Assembly: GCF_004798865.1 (NCBI RefSeq)
Contig: NW_025336087.1
Coordinates: 9,088,263-9,152,262 of the forward strand
From: Varanus komodoensis
Lineage: Eukaryota; Chordata; Lepidosauria; Squamata; Varanidae
Length of the DNA stretch: 64,000 nucleotides
Reading direction: 5' to 3'
Shown: one piece after another, positions 44,901 to 51,200 of the stretch
Position numbering within the stretch: position 1 is the first letter of the stretch
Layout of the letters: every line of letters begins with the position of its first letter
The notes under the pieces: generated by a model
Told to the model about the DNA's origin: nothing
Seen by the model: the letters and a program-made list of their open reading frames with translations, nothing else
Database searches by the model: none
Program-made: the position numbers and the translations under genes

Positions 44901-47900
44901 ACAAATGGTGAAGTCACCTGGAGGAAAACCTCTGAAGAGCACCACAGGGCAAGGCAGAATGGTATGAGAGTAGGAATTCAAGAGGAATTTGCTTACCTTA
45001 AGCTCATATGGGGCTTTTGAACTTCTTTTGAAGCTAGTTGGATGTGATTTATTTTAAATCAACTCAATTTTTCAAACAATAATCCATGGTTGGGGGAGAG
45101 GGGTAATCTCTGGTGAGGGAGGCATGGCCATCTGGGTAACTTTGGAGGTTGGATTTGGCCCCAGGCCTGACATTTCCTACCCCAATCTAGATGTAAAAAC
45201 TTGGATGCAATATTCTGTGCTGCCATTAAGTTTCTGGTAGTGTTCATGGGTAGCCCCATGTAAAATGCGTTTCACTATTTGAACCAGGAAGATACCAGTG
45301 CATGGATCACTGTGGCCAGACTATCTTGGTCACAGCTGGTTAATCACCTAAGCTAGACTTAGATGTACCCCTTGCTTGAAAAATCACAGGGAAGTACATG
45401 CCTATGCTAATGGGTAAGAGCCTTCCACTCATCTTATTGGAATTCTGTTTCACAGTATTGGCATCATCTAGCCAGGGGTCCTCAAACTTTTTCAACAGGG
45501 GGCCAGTTCACTATCTGTCAGACTGTTGGGGGGTTGGACTATAATTTTTTTAAAAAATGAATGAATTCCTATGCACAGTGCACATTAAAAGATTAATTAA
45601 AATAAAATAAATTAAAACAAAATTAAAATAAATTAAAAATAATTAACATTTTAAAATTAATTAAAAAATGTTTGCTCGCTTGTTCAGAGAAGGCTGCGGA
45701 GGAGGTGTGGGAGCTCCGGCCCCGCTCCGCCTCAACCTGTCCTCCCTGGGCTTGGTGAGGCTGCTGCAGCTTATTCAGAGAAGGACCGCAGCCCGAGAAC
45801 ATGGCTCACATAATTAAAAATAGATTTTAAAACTTATATTTTTCTTACCTTCAGTCCTTTCTTAACATCTTCATCTCTCTCTCTCTTCCGCCCAACTCTG
45901 TTTCCTGCTCCGTATTCCCACTCTGTATATGCATGCAATGGGGGGGGGAGCTGGCACATGCGTAGTTGAGCTGTTACAATTTGACACATGTGCTGCCTCT
46001 GCTCAGTTTCAAAGAATGCCTGCACTGGCTCAGAGCTTTTGGACTTGCTCGGAGATCGTTTTCTCTGAGTGAGTCCAAAACCTCTGAGGTGGGCCGGATG
46101 CGGGCTGTAGTTTGCGGATCCATGATCTAGCCCTTTACTGAGTTCAGGCCAGTCTAACCACCTGAATCTGATGACAAGAAGAAATAGAATGGAATGTGAT
46201 CACATTATTCCATAACCAGTTCATCAGATGTTTCCCTAAAGTGGCATCATAGAGATGTTTAAGAGCATAAGGGAGATGTGTAGGACGCCATTTATTTATT
46301 TATTTCCATTTAATTTATATACCACCAAATAGCCAAAGTTTACTGGGTGTTTCACAGTGATCACAAATCATAAAATAATAAAACAAAAATATGAATTCAT
46401 TAGATACAGCATAAAATTTCAATATGCAAAATGTAAAACAGTTTAAATAGCTAAAACAAGTTCAGTTAAAAAAAAACCAGCTAGATCAGTTAAAACAGCT
46501 TACATGTGTGATGATATGCCTGGGAGTATAAGACAGTCTTAACCATGATCTGAAAAGATCGCTAAGTTGGCATCACACAGGCTTCAGTGGGGAAACCATT
46601 CCATAACCACCAAGAAAACCCTTTCCTTGTTGCCCATTGGATATTTGGAGATATGAGGAATTTCTCAGATATAGAGCATAGCATCCGAATAGATTCAGGT
46701 TGGGAAAGGCATTCTATCAGATATTGTGGCTCCAAGCATCTAGGGCTTTAAAGATTAAAACCAGTACCTTGAATTGAGCTTAAAAGCACACTGGAACCAG
46801 TGCAGGTAGACCAGAATTGGCCTTATAGTTATTAATCTGGCCGCAGCATTTTGCATAAATTGTAACTTTCAGGTAGTGCCTCATAGTGCATTGCATTGAG
46901 TCAAGCACTAATGTAAATGTTAAAAAAAACATAGGGCACAAGATAGAAACCTCTGTGACCTCATAGCATAAATGCCATGGAGCCAAGTAGTAGTGTCCCA
47001 ACACTGTCTTCTAGAATCAGCCCTTCCAGTAGAAACATAATCTCCATGGCTTGAACTTCCAGCCCAGCAAGAATACTGTGTTTGATGACACCAAAAGCCA
47101 CTGAAACATCCAGAACTAGCAAGATCTCATTCTCTTAGGTCACTTTTTGGCATGGGACATTCGTCAACACACCACACTATTAATTCATAATAACCTCTCT
47201 TTGGCTATACCCACAATGCTAAAACATATTACCACTTCCTCACATTATCTTAAATATGCTGATAATCCTTGTCTTGGCCTTTTTAATGTTCCTCTGAAAT
47301 TTTTCTCAGTAAACCTAACAATTGATCCTTCCAAAGATCTGCCTTCCTTGACCTCTGATGTAGTTGACAATACTGGATTCATCCCCTTTACAAACCTCAG
47401 TTATATATAGGTCCTTATGACTCAGTTTTAGTTGTGGTTTTTCCCATGATAATCATAGCATTCTGAGTTTATTTGTTTATTTATTTATGACATTGTGAGA
47501 GAGCAGGAGGGGAGAAGGCCAGCAAACAAGAGATTACTATAGTTTAGAGAAGACCATTGTGTGGATAAGTGAAAATTATTTTGGTGATGATGAAAAGAAA
47601 GAAGTGGCAGGATTTGACCAGCACCTTACATATGCAAGGATAAACATTAGTCAAATATGTGACTATATTATCATAGAAAGCAACATGGAATTATGAGAGA
47701 ATATGTTTCATTTCTTTGCTATGTTGAATTTAGTATGTTGTTAACACTTCCATACTCAAACCCAAGATAATTTCCCCCTTCAAAATGCATGTGATAAAAT
47801 GGTATTTTGAAAGGGTTCCCATGCTAGTACTAAACTTTAAAATATTTTTTATAGTCTTACTGTGGTGTTATTTTCACATGATGTTGTGGTTCTGCCAGAT

Positions 47901-48206
47901 AATCTGTCTGTTAATTTAGCTCTTACAGGTTGGGATACTGGCTAATTCAGATAGATTATTCTGTTGTCTTCCTGTTGCATTGAAATACAGTAGGAACAGA
48001 TAAAGGAAGAAGCTATTACGTTTTAAATAGTTGTATAAATGAAGAAGATGTTATTGTAAAGATCTTGCTTTGCATTTATCAGAACTTAATTTCCTTTCCA
48101 GGCTAATGGATATAGTTTTATCAATATTGATCATGGACAAGCAGTATCCTTACTAAAGACTTTTCAGAACACAGTGGAACTCATCGTTGTTCGAGAAATT
48201 TCTTAA
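112..48206 (+). CDS. ERBIN: ERBIN, LAP-family scaffold protein (3' part, spliced)
   Basis: This is a basolateral scaffold protein whose PDZ domain binds the ERBB2 C-terminus and p120-type catenins and whose leucine-rich repeats act in Ras/Raf (SHOC2) signalling; those roles are known for the family. The sequence shows 20 constitutive exons plus one cassette exon. All have AG acceptors and GT donors, and the phases join into one frame of 1243 residues plus stop. The order is leucine-rich repeats, LAP linker, long Ser/Asn-rich region, PDZ. Identity with human ERBIN, as I remember it, is very high in the repeats and PDZ and moderate in the disordered middle. About 158 N-terminal residues, including the palmitoylated leader, are encoded left of the window. 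Scribble and LANO/DENSIN are excluded by the long central exon and the single PDZ. Confidence 0.97.
169..3154 (+). other. ERBIN: ERBIN intron, about 3.0 kb
   Basis: AT-rich intron. The only distinct features are a (GT)n run at 869-890 and a run of 12 C at 1971-1982. Open frames here are short and lack codon structure. I see no recognisable transposon and no gene. Confidence 0.8.
869..890. repeat. (GT)n microsatellite
   Basis: Eleven GT units with one GC interruption (gtgtgtgcgtgtgtgtgtgt), in an ERBIN intron. Confidence 0.9.
3155..3218 (+). CDS. ERBIN: ERBIN exon, LRR
   Basis: Acceptor ctttgcag, donor gtgagt at 3219. The first base completes the Lys codon of the previous exon; the exon reads [20 protein letters not shown] and one more Val, then ends in phase 0. 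It is identical to human ERBIN as recalled. Confidence 0.97.
3219..3920 (+). other. ERBIN: ERBIN intron with a possible LINE scrap
   Basis: AT-rich. Positions 3580-3790 may be a degraded LINE 3' end on the + strand: an acidic stretch with MWNDLIK resembles the WN.LP..VR block seen in the clearer LINE copies of this window. Otherwise nothing is recognisable. Confidence 0.4.
3921..3995 (+). CDS. ERBIN: ERBIN exon, LRR
   Basis: Acceptor tttttaacag, donor gtatgt at 3996, 25 codons, phase 0 at both ends. It reads [20 protein letters not shown] and continues TVIPG; mammals have DANRLTFIPG here. Confidence 0.97.
3996..4789 (+). other. ERBIN: ERBIN intron
   Basis: AT-rich intron of about 0.8 kb. 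I see no transposon, RNA gene or reading frame of note. Confidence 0.75.
4790..4934 (+). CDS. ERBIN: ERBIN exon, two LRRs
   Basis: Acceptor tacttccag. The exon covers [20 protein letters not shown] and [17 protein letters not shown], two repeats matching mammals. It ends in phase 1 at ATT-G because the next exon begins GC-TGT-CTA-AAG. The donor is therefore gttcgt at 4935, a poor match to GTRAGT. A better-looking donor (gtaaat at 4948) would add 13 bases and break the frame. Confidence 0.93.
4935..6858 (+). other. ERBIN: ERBIN intron with possible MITE remnants
   Basis: An 11-base-arm hairpin at 5224-5250 (ggaaataggcc, loop, ggcttatttcc) lies in a stretch of about 5150-5470 that has the look of an old MITE. 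At 5829-6065, text beginning ccagggttgaacaacctac resembles a decayed hAT terminus, but no clear partner end was found. Just before the acceptor is an aataaataaataaat run (6826-6843). Confidence 0.4.
6859..6931 (+). CDS. ERBIN: ERBIN exon, LRR
   Basis: Acceptor tataacag, donor gtaagt at 6932, phase 1 in and phase 2 out. It reads [20 protein letters not shown] and then SIG. Mammals have [20 protein letters not shown], so the start of this repeat is more diverged than its neighbours. Confidence 0.96.
6932..7305 (+). other. ERBIN: ERBIN intron
   Basis: Short AT-rich intron of 374 bases with no recognisable element. Its acceptor is ttaag rather than the usual CAG or TAG. Confidence 0.8.
7306..7435 (+). 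CDS. ERBIN: ERBIN exon, LRRs
   Basis: Acceptor ttgttaag, donor gtatgc at 7436. One base completes Gly; the exon then reads [20 protein letters not shown] and [16 protein letters not shown], ending in phase 0. It covers about two repeats of the LRR solenoid. Confidence 0.96.
7436..9917 (+). other. ERBIN: ERBIN intron, about 2.5 kb
   Basis: Holds the (CA)n tract at 8562-8609. Region 8900-9830 is richer in unique-looking sequence with overlapping open frames on both strands (8901-9182 minus, 8984-9292 plus), but these have no recognisable protein content. No transposon was identified. Confidence 0.6.
8562..8609. repeat. (CA)n microsatellite with CGCACA variants
   Basis: About 12 CA units followed by alternating cgcaca hexamers. 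This is an uninterrupted purine-pyrimidine alternation, intronic in ERBIN. Confidence 0.95.
9918..10033 (+). CDS. ERBIN: ERBIN exon, LRRs
   Basis: Acceptor ttttttag, donor gtttgt at 10034, phase 0 in and phase 2 out. It reads [20 protein letters not shown] and [18 protein letters not shown], completing Arg with the next exon. Two repeats match mammals closely. Confidence 0.96.
10034..11992 (+). other. ERBIN: ERBIN intron, about 2.0 kb
   Basis: Apart from a SINE-like tail at about 10085-10190, the intron is AT-rich with no recognised element, RNA gene or plausible coding frame. Confidence 0.65.
10085..10190 (+). repeat. SINE/LINE-type 3' end fragment
   Basis: The text ctcagggttgttctgag, followed by ttttgagttccttggtgaca, resembles the 'CACAGGGTTGTTGTGAGGA ... 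TTGAGCTCCTTGGAGGAAAGG' end common among squamate interspersed repeats. It is old and lacks a clean tail. Family assignment is from memory only. Confidence 0.35.
11993..12062 (+). CDS. ERBIN: ERBIN exon, last LRR
   Basis: Acceptor tattcacag, donor gtaggc at 12063. It begins with the last base of an Arg codon, reads [20 protein letters not shown] and DNQ, and ends in phase 0. It closes the leucine-rich repeat array. Confidence 0.96.
13118..13324. mobile_element. hAT MITE, short copy
   Basis: Begins CAGGGGTCCTCAAACT and ends with the inverted copy AGTTTGAGGACCCCTG-like (actttgaggacccatg); 14 of 16 terminal bases match. It is flanked on both sides by the exact 8-bp duplication ttctaagg (13110-13117 and 13325-13332), as expected for hAT transposition. 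The 207-bp body is CpG-rich and has no transposase. A longer relative lies at 45473-46124. Confidence 0.93.
13860..13975 (+). mobile_element. CR1 LINE 3' end, sense
   Basis: The text ggctagatggcccgggaggccccttttgactcgctctgtttctat matches the conserved CR1 3' end (GG..GATGGCC..GAGGCCCCTTCC.ACTCTATGATTCTATG). It is 5'-truncated and its terminal octamers have decayed. The same subfamily lies in the opposite orientation at 56485-56605, sharing the atgcgcatggtgggcatg stretch. Confidence 0.75.
14590..14712 (+). mobile_element. CR1 LINE 3' end, sense
   Basis: The text gagggttggacttgatggtcttataggccccttctaactctat is the typical CR1 3' end. It is 5'-truncated with no coding part left, and is a different subfamily from the copy at 13860. 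Confidence 0.8.
14921..14955 (+). repeat. (CT)n microsatellite forming the polypyrimidine tract
   Basis: About 17 CT units, followed by cctccccctcactccctccattctcag and then the ERBIN exon at 14983. The repeat together with its C/T-rich edge supplies an unusually long polypyrimidine tract for that 3' splice site. Confidence 0.95.
14983..15082 (+). CDS. ERBIN: ERBIN exon, start of LAP linker
   Basis: The acceptor is ccattctcag, preceded by the (CT)n tract; the donor is gtgtga at 15083. Phase 0 in, phase 1 out. It reads [20 protein letters not shown] and [13 protein letters not shown], the segment that caps the LRR domain in LAP proteins. Confidence 0.96.
15083..15628 (+). other. ERBIN: ERBIN intron
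   Basis: 546 bases, AT-rich, with no recognisable element. Confidence 0.75.
15629..15750 (+). CDS. ERBIN: ERBIN exon, LAP linker
   Basis: Acceptor tggcctag, donor gtatgt at 15751, phase 1 in and phase 0 out. It reads [20 protein letters not shown] and [20 protein letters not shown], then Arg. This acidic and basic segment is identical to human as recalled. Confidence 0.97.
15751..16932 (+). other. ERBIN: ERBIN intron containing a sense LINE end
   Basis: About 1.2 kb. More than half is the LINE fragment at 16158-16823. The remaining 15751-16157 shows nothing recognisable. Confidence 0.8.
16158..16823 (+). mobile_element. L2/CR1-type LINE, 5'-truncated, sense
   Basis: The open frame from about 16170 to 16641 reads [56 protein letters not shown] and [20 protein letters not shown]. 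This is the C-terminal part of the reverse transcriptase ORF of a Jockey-clade LINE. The 3' end carries gagccgccccgaggc ... gggtggcatagaaatgttttaaataaata, the tail used by many squamate LINEs and SINEs. The C-terminal frame is open over 150 residues, so this copy is younger than the others here. Confidence 0.88.
16933..17091 (+). CDS. ERBIN: ERBIN exon, linker
   Basis: Acceptor tttttacttag, donor gtaagt at 17092, 53 codons, phase 0 at both ends. It reads [20 protein letters not shown] and [16 protein letters not shown], then a Glu/Lys/Ser stretch that differs from mammals. Confidence 0.96.
17092..18255 (+). other. ERBIN: ERBIN intron
   Basis: About 1.2 kb with no recognisable transposon, RNA gene or coding frame. 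Confidence 0.7.
18256..18435 (+). CDS. ERBIN: ERBIN exon, disordered region
   Basis: Acceptor gtcatag, donor gtattt at 18436, 60 codons, phase 0 at both ends. It reads [40 protein letters not shown] and VANHEDTLE. This aligns with the mammalian segment containing MIGNSVQKISEPEAE and VNHDDVFE but is strongly diverged, as expected for disordered sequence. Confidence 0.92.
20124..20340. mobile_element. Probable MITE with terminal inverted repeats
   Basis: The left end (ggttcag ... taagccatagttta) and the right end (aactatggttt ... ctgaac) are imperfect inverted copies about 30-35 bases long around a 150-base core. No target duplication is clear. Superfamily is undetermined. Confidence 0.4.
20901..20955 (+). 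pseudogene. Exon look-alike: partial copy of the ERBIN 21323 exon
   Basis: Fifteen bases (ctttgacaggagtca), including a complete acceptor, are identical to 21314-21328 at the next ERBIN exon. Similarity continues as ctgtctt.tgatgaa over about 45 bases. Read in the same phase it gives [11 protein letters not shown] against [19 protein letters not shown] donor at 20950 would define a 40-base exon, which would shift the frame; without it the frame ends at 20994. It looks like a decayed local duplication or a cryptic exon. Coincidence is not excluded. Confidence 0.4.
21323..21437 (+). CDS. ERBIN: ERBIN exon, acidic region
   Basis: Acceptor ctttgacag, donor gtaggc at 21438, phase 0 in and phase 1 out. 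It reads [20 protein letters not shown] and [18 protein letters not shown], nearly identical to human. The strong conservation of this short block within a diverged region suggests a binding or modification site. Confidence 0.97.
21438..24157 (+). other. ERBIN: ERBIN intron with a 1.5-kb sense LINE
   Basis: About 2.7 kb. The LINE at 22090-23615 occupies more than half. 21438-22090 is AT-rich and blank. 23616-24157 shows no recognisable content. Confidence 0.8.
22090..23615 (+). mobile_element. L2/CR1-type LINE, reverse transcriptase to tail, sense
   Basis: RT blocks run in order: [73 protein letters not shown], the catalytic YADD box near 22675, [20 protein letters not shown] and [17 protein letters not shown], ending in gttttaaataaataaat. 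Several frameshifts and stops split it, for example after position 22470 and between 23040 and 23290, so it is dead. It is the same family as 16158-16823, with all sequence upstream of RT missing. Confidence 0.9.
24158..24341 (+). CDS. ERBIN: ERBIN exon, Ser/Asn-rich region
   Basis: Acceptor cttttcag, donor gtttga at 24342, phase 1 in and phase 2 out. It reads [40 protein letters not shown] and SLCSPEKE. The serine-rich core is identical to mammals, and the flanks vary. Confidence 0.96.
24342..25411 (+). other. ERBIN: ERBIN intron
   Basis: Contains a LINE/SINE tail at about 24880-25012 and a short ac-repeat at 25169-25190. The rest is blank. Confidence 0.7.
24880..25012 (+). repeat. LINE/SINE tail fragment, sense
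   Basis: The text tgcccaaagagcttcaactattgagcaatataaaaatg, followed by aaatgaataaatg, matches the GCCCAGAGAGC..CGG.TATTGGGCGGTATAAAAATG-(AATAAA)n end shared by squamate LINEs and Sauria-type SINEs. Confidence 0.6.
25412..26939 (+). CDS. ERBIN: ERBIN large central exon
   Basis: The 1528-base exon has acceptor tttctttcag and donor gtaagt at 26940; phase 2 in, phase 0 out, no internal stop. It encodes about 509 residues of the disordered region between the LRR and PDZ domains. Conserved landmarks are [11 protein letters not shown]-like [101 protein letters not shown] and [17 protein letters not shown]. The C-terminal third overlaps the region known in mammals for Smad binding. Conserved Ser and Tyr blocks alternate with diverged linkers. 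Confidence 0.98.
28815..28945 (-). mobile_element. CR1 LINE 3' end, antisense
   Basis: The text agaattggaaggggtccataaggtcaacaagtccaacccc is the reverse complement of the CR1 3' end, and tgtggtcacccatccagctgcaggccc matches the inverse of the copy at 14590. Truncated, with no coding part. Confidence 0.8.
30030..30850 (-). mobile_element. L1 LINE ORF2 C-terminal fragment, antisense
   Basis: The reverse complement of 30400-30540 reads approximately [20 protein letters not shown] followed by [12 protein letters not shown]. This is the CWRC...HMWW.C...FW end of L1 ORF2p, with the second Cys of the usual pair changed. It is broken elsewhere and AT-rich. Boundaries are approximate. Confidence 0.65.
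33752..33895 (+). CDS. ERBIN: ERBIN cassette exon, 48 residues
   Basis: Acceptor ctttattcag, donor gtgagt at 33896, exactly 48 codons, phase 0 on both sides, so it can be included or skipped without a frame change. It reads [40 protein letters not shown] and SSGVHIVR. I recall a closely similar exon in longer mammalian ERBIN isoforms (SMLSRSFNS..., [11 protein letters not shown]...). The serine- and arginine-rich content lies between the disordered region and the PDZ linker. Confidence 0.85.
33896..38860 (+). other. ERBIN: ERBIN intron, about 5.0 kb
   Basis: The 3' half is a DIRS-like fossil (about 35990-38775). 34640-35530 is pyrimidine-rich with chance open frames and may be an old repeat; its style resembles 43930-44690, but I could not align the two. 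33896-34640 is blank. Confidence 0.65.
35990..38775 (+). mobile_element. DIRS-like tyrosine-recombinase retroelement, fossil
   Basis: A 5'-truncated DIRS-type copy in sense orientation. A reverse-transcriptase region is recognisable from about 36000, an RNase H/linker region at about 36500-37170, and a tyrosine-recombinase-like region at about 37650-38330. The 3' end carries imperfect inverted repeats of about 45 bases (38407-38458 against 38725-38773) around roughly 270 bases, as expected for the complementary and inverted ends of this family. It is broken by roughly ten disruptions and is clearly ancient. Left boundary is approximate. Confidence 0.75.
38861..38992 (+). CDS. ERBIN: ERBIN exon, pre-PDZ linker
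   Basis: Acceptor cattttgtag, donor gtaata at 38993, 44 codons, phase 0 at both ends. It reads [20 protein letters not shown] and [13 protein letters not shown]. Mammals, as recalled, have an extra Lys at the junction (LEKKHPQ), whereas here the join is LEK-HPQ. Confidence 0.95.
38993..40614 (+). other. ERBIN: ERBIN intron
   Basis: AT-rich, 1.6 kb. A short motif near 39625 (gcaattctatgcatatctcagaattaagacccact) is the reverse of the widespread reptile repeat text also seen near 18565. Nothing else is recognisable. Confidence 0.6.
40615..40824 (+). CDS. ERBIN: ERBIN exon, pre-PDZ linker
   Basis: Acceptor ttactcag, donor gtaagg at 40825, 70 codons, phase 0 at both ends. It reads [40 protein letters not shown] and HQPPYSQ, then ELTKQE. 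The helix [20 protein letters not shown] is unchanged from mammals. Confidence 0.97.
40825..41856 (+). other. ERBIN: ERBIN intron with antisense LINE
   Basis: About 1.0 kb, two-thirds of it the LINE fragment at 40895-41575. The remaining 41580-41790 is open in one frame (67 codons) but without a recognisable protein family. Confidence 0.7.
40895..41575 (-). mobile_element. L2/CR1-type LINE 3' part, antisense
   Basis: Begins near the tail (tatatcccacctttttgccag) and continues antisense with agaaggcttccttgcat, gccagtgaagttgtggtaatg and ggcacctccacataaatcttgtcacattagctcaat. The last is the decayed complement of the codons for DYCNALY-GLP. Heavily mutated and older than the 16 kb copy. Confidence 0.6.
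41857..41949 (+). CDS. ERBIN: ERBIN exon, PDZ domain part 1
   Basis: Acceptor cattttag, donor gtgagc at 41950, 31 codons, phase 0. It reads [20 protein letters not shown] and [11 protein letters not shown]. The carboxylate-binding loop ELGFSISGG is intact. This is the start of the single C-terminal PDZ. Confidence 0.98.
41950..43815 (+). other. ERBIN: ERBIN intron
   Basis: 1.9 kb with no recognisable transposon, RNA gene or coding frame. The acceptor at the right end is acttgaag. Confidence 0.7.
43816..43890 (+). CDS. ERBIN: ERBIN exon, PDZ domain part 2
   Basis: Acceptor tacttgaag (AAG type), donor gtaata at 43891, 25 codons, phase 0. It reads [20 protein letters not shown] and DKIIQ, identical to human as recalled. 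Confidence 0.98.
44685..45400 (-). mobile_element. L2/CR1-type LINE 3' part, antisense
   Basis: Starts tttatttactgccattcattg, then reverse-strand text for the WNS.P.E block (tagaattccacaag) and ggtagtgttcatgggtagccccatgtaaaatgcgtttc. That last stretch is the complement of the -CNALYMGLP-like codons seen clearly at 16190. Many mutations; no frame left. Boundaries approximate. Confidence 0.65.
45473..46124. mobile_element. hAT MITE, long copy
   Basis: Begins CAGGGGTCCTCAAACTTTTTCAACAG and ends gtagtttgcggatccatg; its relative at 13118 shares these ends. Flanking catctagc and gatctagc agree at seven of eight bases, consistent with a hAT target duplication. The 652-bp interior has an AT-rich half (45540-45670) and a GC/CpG-rich half that includes two ttcagagaagg repeats (45684, 45775). 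There is no transposase frame. Confidence 0.85.
46290..47145 (-). mobile_element. L2/CR1-type LINE 3' half, antisense
   Basis: Begins with the tail complement (catttatttatttatttcc ... ataccaccaaatagccaaagtttactgggtg), continues through ccagtgcaggtagacc and aggtagtgcctcatagtgcattgcattgagtcaag (complement of the CNALY-GLP codons), and reaches reverse-transcriptase sequence near 47100 (caaaagccactgaaacatccag). An internal deletion brings these blocks close together. Dead. Confidence 0.72.
48102..48206 (+). CDS. ERBIN: ERBIN last coding exon, PDZ end and stop
   Basis: Acceptor cctttccag, 34 codons then TAA at 48204-48206. It reads [20 protein letters not shown] and [14 protein letters not shown]. 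The His of DHGQAV, at the start of helix B, marks a class I PDZ. Human ends REVSS, so this protein is one residue shorter. Confidence 0.98.
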   Translation, partial: ANGYSFINIDHGQAVSLLKTFQNTVELIVVREIS

Positions 48207-51200
48207 ATACTGTGGAAGAAGGGGAAACATTCATGTGATCCTTTGAAAAACTTGTGGAAACTGAATATTTGGAATATTTTTATATACAAAAACTTTTAAA
48301 ATTATGTACAGTGATAAAATAATGAACTTGTGGTTATAAGGGGGAAACCACTGTAAAAAACCCATAATGAAACAGTTTTGAAAATGCATATGGTAATAGA
48401 CCTTGTTGAGTTTTAAAGCATTGTAGCAATCAAATATCACTCCTCCAAGAACAAACCTGTGGTGTATTTTGTACAGATGGTAGGTTTATTTTTGGATAAT
48501 TCATACGCATTACTAAACGTCATGTACAAGGAGCCTCCATTGTAGCCAGTGGACAGATGGCAGGGCTTTCTGTCCTGTAGCTGTTGCCTTTTTTGTTCAC
48601 CTTGTTTTAATGTCTTTGTTGAAACCACTTCTGTAGATGTGGATAAGAGATTTGGCATGTTGGCTTTGCTATGTGCATATTGTATAGAAGAATGGGTAGA
48701 TGGAATGTGTGGCTGGCTGGATGAATTAAAAGGCCAGGTAAAACGGTTATGAAAGTATGGAATCAGGAAAGAGGGGGAAATGCGAATACACAAGAATGTA
48801 TATCTACCAGTAGAAAAAAAAGCAATGCAATAAAATGTGAAGTCTTTTTAGAAAGACTCTAAATACACTTTTTGGAGGTCTACAGGATTGGCTTTTACCA
48901 CATCCACTGATTGTCTTATTTCCTTTGCATAATGAAATTTTGAGTGTTTGTTTTTAATCACACAATTTTTTTCATCTGCTATGGAGTTGTACCGAGAGAC
49001 TGTTCTCGGTTATGAAAATCCCTAGTTTTGTGCAAAAAGGTGATTTTCTTCTGCCTTGTATTAAATACTCCATATTCAACTTATTTATAGATTTTTTTAA
49101 AAAATGAAACTGAAATGGCCAGTTTTTTTTACTGTGTTACCTGAAACTCATCACATATTTATATATCACACACATGCATGTTCCAAACCTCTATTATTCT
49201 GCCAGAAAATGCTTCATTCTTTTTAATGGGGCTGATGGCAGTGAGCCCTCTGAGGATTGGGCTGCCCAGGAGTAAATGGTTCAGGAAGGGTTAGAAAGAA
49301 GTTTTGATTTTGTTTGGCCTTGAATTGCCTTGTTAGATTAAAAGGAAATACTGACCTGGTTCACATGATACAACAGCCAACTTGGTTAATTTACTCACGG
49401 GAGCTGTTACCTTGTGTTGGATGTTCTCAAGACAATTCATGGATTGATTTATACTTCTCCGAGGGTTGTTTTACCCTCAGACAGCCCAGCTGCCTGGGTC
49501 TGCGTGACAGGCCAAGCAAGAGAACGCCAAGCAAGAGAATGTTGGGTACCCATGGGCACTGTGCACAAATGACATTCATTGCACATCCAACATCAATAGC
49601 CCTTACTATTAAATTAACCCACAGTGGGGTGTTATGTTGTGTGAATCAGGTCAGCTAAGTAACCAAAGCCAGTTTTTGTTAAACTGTTGCACAGTGGTGG
49701 GAGAATTGCTGTTGGGAAGTTATAGGGCAAAGGGATGGGTACTTGGGGCCCACCAGTTGTAATGATCTTTCTCAAAGGGCTGTTCCTACAGGTGACATTA
49801 AATGTGAACTAGACACTTCAGAGTCATTAAAGGGTTTCTAACTATATTAATGTAATACTGTTTTACCACAGGCTGCCTTTGTTCCTTATTGTATAAAATG
49901 TTGGATTATACATAATTAATTTTTGTTTATGGCAAACATGTTTATTTTCTTGTTTTCCTTATATAGCAGAGATGAGATTGCCTGACTTACAGAATAAGTA
50001 ATAAATGGTTATTATGGACCAGAGAAGAGTGCCATAGAAGACCAATAACTGTTTTTTTAAAAGTGAATTATAACCTGTCATTGGAGCAATATTCAGTTAC
50101 TGCAGTTTTTGATAGATAGAATTAGTAGTTCTAAAAAGATCTACCAAAAACCAGCCTACTATAACATTTGGAAAGACATGCTGGAATAGAAAGCAACCTT
50201 CATATTTAACAGGTAGTACTTTCTAAAGAAGCAAACTCCAATGATATTGCACTTCAAAGAAGTTATCAACTGCATATTGTAATATGTATAGTTTTTAATA
50301 ATTTTAATTGAAACCCTTTAACAACTCTTTGTACATTAATTTTAGTTTGATTTTCATTAATATTTACATAGGAATTGATTTTTATATTAGCAGAAATGTG
50401 CTGTATTTTGGTAAAATTCACTTATTTCTGTGTGCCATTAATCTTTAAAAAAAAAAAGAGAAACATAGCTATATAATGGCAGGCTTTAGTGTTACCTTGC
50501 TTCTAAAAAGGTTTTTTTTTATTATTTCTTTACTTTTAATTGACAGCTTAAAAATTCACATTCATCATGTTTAATAATATTACTAAACTCAGCCTTTTAA
50601 AGTAAACATAAACAGATCAATCCTAATCTGACCGGCAATATAAAACTATAATTATGGGAAGGGCAAAAAAATCCCAAATCAGAACTGATTCTTTATTGAT
50701 CATGGACTTAATTTGAACATAATACATCAGGTTGAAATACATAAGGCGTTAAAATACATTTCATTTTGTATGAAATAAGCATTATAACTGTGCTGTTAAA
50801 ATTTTAATTTTGTAGAACAATATTGCCAAGACTGATCATTGTTTGTAGCCAGAATTTAAAGCAAGAAACTTGGTGCTTAGTTTGTTTTCAAGAAATTAGA
50901 AAAAATATATTTGAAATGTTGTGGATGGTTATTATCACATGATAAAGGCACATTTTTAAATGGGTTATTCCTTTTGTGTTGGGAAATGGACAAAAGTGAA
51001 AGAGGCTGTGAAAGAAGACACTCATTCAAAATTGATGGAAACTATTCTGAAGCCATGGAATTGTAGTATTTCTCATTTTGTCAAATAAGATATATCTGCA
51101 AACTTGGTGGATTGGCATAGAATGAATAAAGTGTTTGTCAACTCAGTCTTCTTTTTATGATAGTTCATTAAAGAATCAGTTCAAATGAAAATTCTAGGAA

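Larger units (their letters stand above)
43891..48101 (+). other. ERBIN: ERBIN last intron, 4.2 kb, repeat-rich
   Basis: Carries antisense LINE pieces (44685-45400 and 46290-47145) and a hAT MITE (45473-46124). 43920-44680 is pyrimidine-rich and 47150-48100 is AT-rich; neither contains a recognisable element. Confidence 0.75.

Noticed and set aside
48549-48752. Possible small protein in the ERBIN 3' UTR
   Set aside because: Short frame with no conserved motif and a start buried after the ERBIN stop; no support.
49314-49658. 114-codon open frame in the ERBIN 3' UTR
   Set aside because: It coincides with the inverted-repeat MITE; no protein resemblance.
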